From assembly GCF_002234375.1 (NCBI RefSeq), contig NZ_NMQV01000023.1:40299-104298 (forward strand): a DNA stretch of 64,000 nt, read 5' to 3'. The DNA comes from Pseudomonas fluvialis (lineage in GTDB: Bacteria > Pseudomonadota > Gammaproteobacteria > Pseudomonadales > Pseudomonadaceae). Shown in pieces: positions 56,401 through 64,000 of the stretch. Numbering within the stretch: position 1 is the stretch's first letter; each line of letters starts with the position of its first letter. The notes beneath the pieces are model-generated. The model made no database searches. It was not told the origin of the DNA and worked only from the letters and a program-made list of their open reading frames with translations. Both the position numbers and the translations under genes were made by a program.

Positions 56401-56418
56401 GTTTGAGTGTGTGGCGTC

Positions 56419-57132
56419 TTACTGACGGCCGCTGACGGTCTTGCCGTCGACCGTGCCGCTCTTGAGCATGATCAGGTATTCCTTGCCGTCCTTCTCCACC
56501 TGGTGCAGTCGCACCAGCAGGTAATCCCAGTCCTTGGCGAACCACAGGGTGGTCTTGCGCTGGCTTTGCGTCGGGTCGCGCACCCGCTCAACCTTGATGG
56601 CATCCAGCAGGCCAGCCTTGGTACGCACCCGCTCCTCACCGAGGATGCGGAAATCATAAGTCTCGATTTCATCACCATCGACAACCTGATAGCTGAGGGC
56701 CTTCTTGCCGGCGGCTACGTCGTATTGCAGTTGCAGCTGATAGGTGGACTTGTCGAGCAGTCCACGGTTGAGTGGCAGGCGTACCGCATCGCCGCGGTCC
56801 GAGCCAACCACCTGCTTGGCCTCCCAGTCGAAACGATGCTCGATCTGCTTGGATTTGCCCAGGCCGTGCCGGGAGAACTGATAGTCCAGGGGTTGCAGCT
56901 GCTCGCCCTGAACGCGCAGGCGGCTACGTTCGGTCAGGCCGGCGAGCAACATGCTGGCTTCGAAGCTGAGTTGCCAGCTGCCGTCAGCTTGTGCCTGCAG
57001 GCTGCGCTCGGCGCTGCCGCTGACCGGCAGTTGCTTCCAGTCGGCGGTGTAGCTGGCGGTGTAGGGTTTCAGCTCGAGTGCCGCCACGGGCAGGGCGAGC
57101 AGGCTGAGTAGCAATACAGCAGCACGACGCAT
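56419..57132 (-). CDS. DUF3108 exported protein
   Basis: 237 residues with a signal peptide (MRRAAVLLLSLLALPVAA), then a beta-rich DUF3108 fold: YTASYTADWKQLPVSGSAER, YQFSRHGLGKSK, SQRKTTLWFAKDWDYLLVRL. I choose ATG 57132 because GGAG lies 7 bases upstream; an ATG two codons earlier has it too close. Function unknown. Downstream of purN in the same direction (14-base gap), as in P. aeruginosa. Confidence 0.86.
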   Translation of the reverse strand: MRRAAVLLLSLLALPVAALELKPYTASYTADWKQLPVSGSAERSLQAQADGSWQLSFEASMLLAGLTERSRLRVQGEQLQPLDYQFSRHGLGKSKQIEHRFDWEAKQVVGSDRGDAVRLPLNRGLLDKSTYQLQLQYDVAAGKKALSYQVVDGDEIETYDFRILGEERVRTKAGLLDAIKVERVRDPTQSQRKTTLWFAKDWDYLLVRLHQVEKDGKEYLIMLKSGTVDGKTVSGRQ

Positions 57133-57146
57133 CGACATTCTCCAGG

Positions 57147-57791
57147 TCAGGGGCGAATCTGCCAGCCTTGCGCAGGCAAGGCTTGTCCATCCAGCAGGCA
57201 ACCTTGCGGGCCGAGGCGCAAGCGCCCTTCGGCGAACCAGCGTACGGCCAGCGGGTAAATCTGGTGCTCGGCCTGGTGCACGCGTTGCGCCAGGCTGTCT
57301 GGCGTATCGTCGGCGAGGACGGGCAATACAGCCTGTACGACCAGAGGGCCGCCGTCGAGTTCCTCGGTGACGAAATGCACGCTGCAACCATGTTCGCTGT
57401 CGCCAGCCTCCAGGGCCCGCTGATGCGTGTGCAGACCCTTGTGCTTGGGCAGCAGCGAGGGGTGGATATTCAGCAGGCGACCGCTGTAGTGCGTGACGAA
57501 GGCCGGGGTGAGGATGCGCATGAAGCCCGCCAGCACCACCAGGTCGGGCTGGTGGCGATCGATAGCCTCGACCAGCGCCGCATCGAAGGCTTCGCGGTCG
57601 GCGAACTGCTTGTGGTCAAGCACCTCACGGGTGATGCCGGCCTGCTGCGCACGCACCAGGCCGTAGGCATCGGCGCGGTTGGAAATCACCGCGGCGATGC
57701 GGGCCGGATTGCCGTCATGGGCAATGCTGTCGATCAGCGCCTGCAGGTTGCTGCCGGAGCCAGAGATCAGGACGACGACATTGCAGGCCAT
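57147..57791 (-). CDS. purN: Phosphoribosylglycinamide formyltransferase PurN
   Basis: Third step of purine synthesis: transfers formyl from 10-formyl-THF to GAR. 214 residues with VLISGSGSNLQALID at the N-terminus, LAGFMRILTPAFV, the catalytic NIHPSLLPKHKG and HFVTEELDGGPLV (Asn-His-Asp). ATG 57791 overlaps the purM stop (TGATG). Part of the purM-purN-DUF3108 transcript. Confidence 0.96.
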   Translation of the reverse strand: MACNVVVLISGSGSNLQALIDSIAHDGNPARIAAVISNRADAYGLVRAQQAGITREVLDHKQFADREAFDAALVEAIDRHQPDLVVLAGFMRILTPAFVTHYSGRLLNIHPSLLPKHKGLHTHQRALEAGDSEHGCSVHFVTEELDGGPLVVQAVLPVLADDTPDSLAQRVHQAEHQIYPLAVRWFAEGRLRLGPQGCLLDGQALPAQGWQIRP

Positions 57792-58849
57792 CAGTGGGCT
57801 TTCAGGTTGTTCAGCTGAACCTGGGCGGCACCTTCGGTGGCTTGGGCGATCTGGCCGATGACCCACGGCTGCTCGCCCGAGGCGCGCAGGCTGGCCAGCG
57901 CAGCTTCGACCTGGTCCTGAGCGACACAGATGACCATGCCCACGCCGCAGTTGAGGACGCGGTGCATTTCATGCTCGTCGACGTTGCCTTTTTCCTGCAG
58001 CCAATCGAATACCGCCGGACGGGTCCAGCTGGCCACGTCGACCACCGCCTGGGCGCCTTGCGGCAGCACGCGCGGGATGTTGTCGAGCAGGCCGCCGCCG
58101 GTGATGTGGGCCATGGCCTTGACCGCGCCGGTGTCCTTGATCAGCTTGAGCAGCGGCTTGACGTAGATGCGCGTCGGCGCCATCAGCAGGTCGGCCAGCT
58201 TCTTGCCGTCCAGTTCGGTGGTTTCGATGTCGGCACCGGATACTTCGAGGATCTTGCGGATCAGCGAATAGCCGTTGGAGTGCGGGCCGGAGGAGGGCAG
58301 GGCGATCAGCGCGTCACCGGTGGCGACTTTCGAGCCGTCGATGATCTCGCTCTTCTCCACCACGCCGACGCAGAAGCCGGCCAGGTCGTAGTCTTCGCCT
58401 TCGTACATGCCGGGCATTTCGGCAGTCTCGCCGCCGACCAGGGAGCAGCCGGCCAGTTCGCAGCCGGCGCCGATGCCGGTGACCACGGTGGCGGCTACGT
58501 CGACGTTGAGCTTGCCGGTGGCGTAGTAGTCGAGGAAGAACAGCGGCTCGGCGCCGCACACCACCAGGTCGTTGACGCACATGGCGACCAAGTCCTGGCC
58601 GATGCTGTCGTGCTTGTTCAGGTTCAGTGCCAGGCGCAGCTTGGTGCCGACGCCATCGGTGCCGGAGACCAGCACCGGCTGCCGGTAGCCGGCGGGGATC
58701 TCGCACAGCGCGCCGAAGCCACCCAGGCCACCCATGACCTCCGGCCGCGCGGTGCGCTTGGCCACGCCCTTGATGCGCTCGACCAGGGCTTCGCCTGCAT
58801 CGATATCGACACCGGCGTCCTTGTAGCTGATGGAGGGTTGCTTGCTCAT
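57791..58849 (-). CDS. purM: Phosphoribosylformylglycinamidine cyclo-ligase PurM
   Basis: Fifth step of purine synthesis: ATP-dependent closure of FGAM to AIR. 352 residues with the family markers [49 protein letters not shown] and [20 protein letters not shown] 58849 is the conserved start (MSKQPSISY). First gene of purM-purN-DUF3108; divergent from the DUF2066 gene over a 215-base promoter region. Confidence 0.97.
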   Translation of the reverse strand: MSKQPSISYKDAGVDIDAGEALVERIKGVAKRTARPEVMGGLGGFGALCEIPAGYRQPVLVSGTDGVGTKLRLALNLNKHDSIGQDLVAMCVNDLVVCGAEPLFFLDYYATGKLNVDVAATVVTGIGAGCELAGCSLVGGETAEMPGMYEGEDYDLAGFCVGVVEKSEIIDGSKVATGDALIALPSSGPHSNGYSLIRKILEVSGADIETTELDGKKLADLLMAPTRIYVKPLLKLIKDTGAVKAMAHITGGGLLDNIPRVLPQGAQAVVDVASWTRPAVFDWLQEKGNVDEHEMHRVLNCGVGMVICVAQDQVEAALASLRASGEQPWVIGQIAQATEGAAQVQLNNLKAH

Positions 58850-59064
58850 GAATGCGTGCCTTTGCCTGGATAGCGGTTGGAACAGTCGTGCGCGGCCGGC
58901 GCCGACCCGGAAAGGCGGCGATTTTATCAGGCTTGCCGGGGGGCGACCATGGCCTGTCGGCGAAGGCTGCGGCAGAATCGTCGTGCGCGGCACGCCAGGG
59001 GGCTCTGGCTCGGGGTACACTGCGGCCGTTTTTTGTCGCCAATCTGTCAACGGGTGAATTCCCC

Positions 59065-60120
59065 ATGCGTGTTTTTCTTCGTCTGCTGGTGCTCTGCCTG
59101 CCTTTCTGGGCGCCCCCCCTGTGGGCTGCCAGCCCCGAGGCGCTTTATCAGGTGCGCGAAAGCCTCGCCGGACAGAGCCCTGAACAACGTAGCGAGGCGT
59201 TGCAGCGGGCGCTGGATACCCTGGTGCTGCGCCTGACCGGCGATCCCCAGGCGCTGCTCAACCCGCAGGTGCAGGCGCTGCGTGCCGATCCGCAGCAACT
59301 GGCACGCCAGTTCGGTTACGCCGATGACCATGTGCTGGTGGAGTTCGACCCGCTGACCAGTGAATCGCGCTTGCGCGAGGCGGGTTTGGCGCTGTGGGGC
59401 GCCAGCCGCCCGGCCTTGCTGGTCTGGTGGCTGAATCAGGGTGTGGACGGTAGCCAGTTGGTCGGCGATGCCCAGGACGGCGCCAGTCTGTTACAGCAGG
59501 CCGCGCAGCATCGCGGGCTGCCGATACGCCTGCCCCTGGCCGATCTCAGCGAGCAGTTGCTGATTAGTGACGAGCTGTTGCAGGGTGATGCCGAGGCGGT
59601 GTTGCAGGAGCCCGCGGTACGTTATGAGGCTGACATGCAGTTGCTGGTACTGGCTCGCCAGCGCGGCTCGGCCTGGCAGGCCGACTGGCGCCTGTTGCTG
59701 GGCGATGGCGAGGAGCGTGGCCAGCTTGAGGCCAGTGACCAGGCCAGCCTGGCCGACGCCCTCCTGCTGACGCTCAGCCAGCGCCTGGCGCCGCGTTTTG
59801 TGGTGCGCCCGGAGGCCGCCAGCCAGCTGGTGTTGGAAGTACAGGGGGCCGACCTGGCCCGCTTTGCCCAGCTGGAGCGTGTCTTGGAACCCTTTGCCGC
59901 GCGCCTGTTGCGCGTCGAGGGCGATCGTTTGCGTTATCGCCTGCAGGCCGGTGCCCAGCAGTTGCATGCACAACTGAGCTTGCTGCAACTGCAGGTCGTG
60001 CCTGCCGAGGTGCCTGCCGTCCAGCCGGTAACCGCTGAACAGAGCGGCGAGGCGCCGCTGGCCGCAGCCGCGCAGGTGCCGGCTGCCTCGGCCGCACTGT
60101 TGCAATACCGCTGGCCCTGA
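59065..60120 (+). CDS. DUF2066 exported protein
   Basis: 351 residues with a signal peptide ([21 protein letters not shown]) and the DUF2066 pattern ([46 protein letters not shown]). Probably periplasmic; function unknown. It has a Gln/Leu-rich helical second half. First gene of the DUF2066-CDP-alcohol transferase-PerM-Hda transcript, divergent from purM, as in P. aeruginosa. Confidence 0.87.
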   Translation: MRVFLRLLVLCLPFWAPPLWAASPEALYQVRESLAGQSPEQRSEALQRALDTLVLRLTGDPQALLNPQVQALRADPQQLARQFGYADDHVLVEFDPLTSESRLREAGLALWGASRPALLVWWLNQGVDGSQLVGDAQDGASLLQQAAQHRGLPIRLPLADLSEQLLISDELLQGDAEAVLQEPAVRYEADMQLLVLARQRGSAWQADWRLLLGDGEERGQLEASDQASLADALLLTLSQRLAPRFVVRPEAASQLVLEVQGADLARFAQLERVLEPFAARLLRVEGDRLRYRLQAGAQQLHAQLSLLQLQVVPAEVPAVQPVTAEQSGEAPLAAAAQVPAASAALLQYRWP

Positions 60121-60129
60121 TTTGCCGCC

Positions 60130-60684
60130 ATGCGCCATCTGCCCAACCTGCTGACCCTGCTGCGCCTGCTGTTGACCTTGCCGATCGCCTGGTTGCTGCT
60201 CAGCGAACGCTTTGCTGCAGCGCTCTGGCTGTTCGCCGTGGCCGGTGCTTCGGATGCGCTGGATGGCTTTCTGGCGCGGCGCTTTGGCTGGGTGAGTCGC
60301 GTGGGTAGCGTACTGGACCCGCTGGCCGACAAGCTGCTGCTGGTCACCAGCTATGTCTGTCTGGGGCTGAGCCAGGTATTGCCCTGGTGGTTGACCCTGC
60401 TGGTGTTGCTGCGGGATGCACTGATCGTAGGAGGGGCGCTGGTGTACCGTGTGCTGGTCGGTGCCTTGCAGATGCGCCCGAGCCTGCTCGGCAAAGCCTC
60501 GACACTGGCGCAGATCATCCTGGTGCTGGCCGTGCTGCTGGAACTGAGCTGGCTGCCGAGCTTTGCCGAGGTGCGCCCGCTGCTGATCGTTACGGTGCTG
60601 CTGCTGACCCTGTGCAGCGGCCTGCATTATGTATGGGCCTGGACGCGGCTGTATCGCCGCCAACGCAAGGGAGTGACCTTATGA
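60130..60684 (+). CDS. CDP-alcohol phosphatidyltransferase family protein
   Basis: 184-residue membrane enzyme with the CDP-OH-P motif SDALDGFLARRFGWVSRVGS followed by VLDPLADK (D-x2-DG-x2-AR-x8-G-x3-D-x3-D). About five membrane helices. It resembles PgsA-like phosphatidylglycerophosphate synthases, but the exact acceptor alcohol is not readable from sequence. Its stop overlaps the next ATG (ATGA at 60681-60684), so it is coupled to the permease-like gene. Confidence 0.9.
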   Translation: MRHLPNLLTLLRLLLTLPIAWLLLSERFAAALWLFAVAGASDALDGFLARRFGWVSRVGSVLDPLADKLLLVTSYVCLGLSQVLPWWLTLLVLLRDALIVGGALVYRVLVGALQMRPSLLGKASTLAQIILVLAVLLELSWLPSFAEVRPLLIVTVLLLTLCSGLHYVWAWTRLYRRQRKGVTL

Positions 60685-61775
60685 CCGATTCGCGACGCTG
60701 GCTGTGGCTGGTAGCCCTGTTGGGCGGTGGCTGGCTGCTCTACCTGCTGACGCCGATTTTGCCGCCCTTCCTGGTGGCCATGCTGCTCGCCTATCTGGGT
60801 GACCCGCTGGTCGATCGTCTGGAGCGTCGTGGGCTGTCGCGGACCTGGGGGGTGACCCTGGTGTTCGTGCTGTTTGCCCTGACGGTCCTGCTGCTATTGC
60901 TGATTCTCCTGCCCATGCTGGGGCGTCAGTTGGTACGTTTGTACGAGCTGATCCCGCACATGCTGGAATGGTTGCAGGTCACGGGCTTGCCCTGGGTGCA
61001 GATGCAGTTGGGGGTAGACGGTGATTTCTGGCGCTTCGAGCGGATTCGCACCGCGTTGTCGAGCAACCCCGAGCGAACCGGTGATCTGCTCGGCCTGCTG
61101 GCCAGCCAGGTCACCCACTCCAGCCTGGCTTTGCTGGGCTTTGTCGGCAATCTGCTGTTGGTGCCGGTGGTGGGTTTCTACCTGATGCGCGACTGGGATG
61201 TGCTGATGCTGCGCCTGCGCAACCTCCTGCCGCGTCGCCAGGAAGGCCTGGTGCTGCGCCTGGCCGGCGAGTGTCACGAGGTGCTGGGCGCTTTCATGCG
61301 TGGCCAGCTGTTGGTCATGCTGGCGCTGGGTGCGGTCTATGCCAGCGGCCTGATGCTGATTGGCCTGGAGTTGGGGCTGTTGATCGGCCTGCTTGCCGGC
61401 CTGGCCAGCATCGTGCCCTACATGGGCTTCATTGTGGGTATCGGTGCGGCCCTGATTGCCGTGGTCTTCCAGTTCGGCGGTGACGCCCTGTACCCGCTGG
61501 TCGGCGTGGTGGTGGTGTTCAGCATCGGTCAGATGCTCGAAGGCATGTTGCTTACCCCGCTGCTGGTGGGCGATCGCATCGGCCTGCATCCGGTGGCGGT
61601 CATCTTCGCGGTGCTGGCCGGTGCCCAGCTGTTCGGCTTCGTAGGTATCCTGCTGGCCTTGCCGGTGGCCGCGGTGATCATGGTTTTGCTGCGTCATGTG
61701 CATGATTTATATAAACTTTCCGATCTTTATGGGGAGAACGGAAACGGCTCGGGTGAGCCGCCGAAGCAGGCATGA
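60681..61775 (+). CDS. AI-2E family (PerM-like) membrane protein
   Basis: 364 residues, about eight membrane helices, with the family core LIGLLAGLASIVPYMGFIVG and GQMLEGMLLTPLLVGDRIGL, PVAVIFAVLAGAQLFGF. The AI-2E family includes exporters and Na+/H+ antiporters; a PerM protein is encoded beside hda in many gamma-proteobacteria. Coupled at both ends: ATGA overlap with the CDP-alcohol gene and with hda (61772-61775). Confidence 0.9.
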   Translation: MTDSRRWLWLVALLGGGWLLYLLTPILPPFLVAMLLAYLGDPLVDRLERRGLSRTWGVTLVFVLFALTVLLLLLILLPMLGRQLVRLYELIPHMLEWLQVTGLPWVQMQLGVDGDFWRFERIRTALSSNPERTGDLLGLLASQVTHSSLALLGFVGNLLLVPVVGFYLMRDWDVLMLRLRNLLPRRQEGLVLRLAGECHEVLGAFMRGQLLVMLALGAVYASGLMLIGLELGLLIGLLAGLASIVPYMGFIVGIGAALIAVVFQFGGDALYPLVGVVVVFSIGQMLEGMLLTPLLVGDRIGLHPVAVIFAVLAGAQLFGFVGILLALPVAAVIMVLLRHVHDLYKLSDLYGENGNGSGEPPKQA

Positions 61776-62476
61776 AACCAATCCAGCTGCCTCTCGGTGT
61801 GCGTTTGCGCGACGACGCCACCTTTGCCAACTACTATCCTGGCGCCAACGCGGCAGCGCTCGGCTATGTCGAGCGCCTGTGCCAGCCTGATGCAGGCTGG
61901 GGCGACAGCCTGATTTACCTGTGGGGCAGTGCGGGCGTCGGGCGTAGCCACTTGCTGCAGGCTGCCTGCCTGCGCGCCGAGCAACAGGGCGAGCAGGCGG
62001 TCTATCTGCCCTTGGCTGAGTTGGTCGAATACGGTCCCGAACTGCTCGATGACCTGGAGCAGTGCGCGCTGGTCTGCCTGGACGATCTGGAAGCCGTGCT
62101 GGGTCGGAGCGCTTGGGAAGAAGCGCTGTTCCACCTGTTCAATCGTCTGCGCGATGCCGGCAAGCGTCTGCTGCTGGCCGCTTGCGCGGCCCCTCGCGAA
62201 TTGCCGGTGGCCTTGCCTGACTTGCAGTCGCGGCTCAGCCTGGCGCTGGTGTTTCAGTTGCGCGAACTGGCCGAGGAAGACAAGTTGCGTGCCCTGCAAC
62301 TACGTGCTTCGCGGCGTGGCTTGCAGCTGTCCGATGAGGTCGGGCGGTTTATCCTGACCCGCGGTGCGCGCAGCATGAGTGCGCTGTTCGAGTTGCTTGA
62401 GCAGCTTGACCAGGCCTCCTTGCAGGCCCAGCGCAAGCTGACCATTCCGTTTCTCAAACAGACCCTGGGCTGGTAG
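61772..62476 (+). CDS. hda: DnaA regulatory inactivator Hda
   Basis: 234-residue AAA+ protein homologous to the DnaA ATPase domain. With the clamp it triggers hydrolysis of DnaA-ATP after replication starts and prevents re-initiation. N-terminal clamp-binding motif QLPLGVRL is present; Walker A is degenerate (GSAGVGRSHL, with Arg in place of Lys), Walker B reads LVCLDDLE, and the arginine-finger region and sensor II follow. ATGA overlap with the PerM-like gene. The RidA/Hda order PerM-Hda is typical. Confidence 0.93.
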   Translation: MKPIQLPLGVRLRDDATFANYYPGANAAALGYVERLCQPDAGWGDSLIYLWGSAGVGRSHLLQAACLRAEQQGEQAVYLPLAELVEYGPELLDDLEQCALVCLDDLEAVLGRSAWEEALFHLFNRLRDAGKRLLLAACAAPRELPVALPDLQSRLSLALVFQLRELAEEDKLRALQLRASRRGLQLSDEVGRFILTRGARSMSALFELLEQLDQASLQAQRKLTIPFLKQTLGW

Positions 62477-62481
62477 GCCGG

Positions 62482-63837
<1,356 letters not shown>

Positions 63838-63840
63838 CAC

Positions 63841-64000
63841 AGGGTCGCTCGTGCAGGGAAGTGGCGGGGATTTTAACCGCCCGTGGGGCCCGCCCCGAAC
63901 TGCCGGGAACCCGGAAAGAGGCGGGAAGCTGGGTTTTATTCATCGCCCGGGGCTGTTTCCTCTCTCTCCTCTGGGCCCCTTTTTTTCCCTCGCCGTCCCC
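63841..64000. other. Non-coding end of window, low-quality looking
   Basis: About 160 bases upstream of the arsC gene. The last ~110 bases contain unusual doubled homopolymers (GGGG, CCCC, TTTTTTT, CTCTCTCT) and no coding frame. The pattern is more like the degraded end of an assembled contig than natural intergenic DNA. Confidence 0.55.

Overview
The window reads as ordinary chromosome of a gamma-proteobacterium of the genus Pseudomonas. The content includes MvaT, a PctA/B-type chemoreceptor, tandem fadD2-fadD1 genes, a minCDE-rluA-htrB1 block and an OprO/OprP-type porin. Base composition is high GC, genes are tightly packed with many ATGA-type overlaps, and no rRNA, tRNA, CRISPR array, IS element or prophage was seen. 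Compared with P. aeruginosa as I recall it (no alignment was run), the window joins several syntenic blocks that lie apart there: min/htrB1/patatin; phaJ3-lipase-fadD2-fadD1; pykA-usp through the MoxR operon to sbcB-mvaT-purU-pct; hrpA-HIT; the shunt KAS III; the phosphate porin; and purN-purM-hda-wrbA-arsC.

Layout. 1-1708: serralysin-type RTX metalloprotease, cut by the window edge. 1780-4380: rluA and the minCDE division-site operon. 4507-9566: lipid A acyltransferase, patatin phospholipase, MlaA-like protein, exported alpha/beta hydrolase and small membrane proteins. 9677-15029: lipid and fatty-acid utilisation (MaoC hydratase, lipase, two acyl-CoA ligases). 15093-19388: YajD, pyruvate kinase, tandem universal stress protein with a candidate ANR box, small envelope proteins and a PilZ protein. 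19394-26260: six-gene translationally coupled MoxR/DUF58/DUF4350/DUF4129/SpoIIM/RDD operon. 26496-33943: exonuclease I, MvaT, PurU, a CBS protein, an amino-acid-type chemoreceptor and a HerA-like ATPase. 34133-37217: HlyD/FtsX/ATPase export trio. 37723-46299: HrpA helicase, GST, HIT protein and a two-gene PAS plus CZB chemoreceptor. 46303-52016: ferric-reductase-like protein, solute-binding protein, another chemoreceptor and a KAS III. 52017-53935: accessory-looking patch with a gene remnant, a DUF6306 protein and a GNAT-like protein. 54019-56279: phosphate-type porin and an exported pyrophosphatase. 56419-63837: DUF3108, purN-purM, DUF2066, CDP-alcohol transferase, AI-2E/PerM protein, Hda, DUF2069, WrbA and ArsC. 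The last ~160 bases look like a low-quality contig end.

The most interesting points are: (1) a pyrophosphatase with all catalytic residues plus a signal peptide, encoded close to an OprO/OprP-type porin, suggesting periplasmic pyrophosphate use; (2) an Aer-like receptor split into an FAD-type PAS protein and a membrane MCP ending in a zinc-binding CZB domain; (3) the MoxR operon with a degenerate MIDAS motif; (4) a truncated gene tail with its own hairpin beside a 20-bp palindrome at 52063-52271. I did not find a clearly new defence or biosynthetic system.
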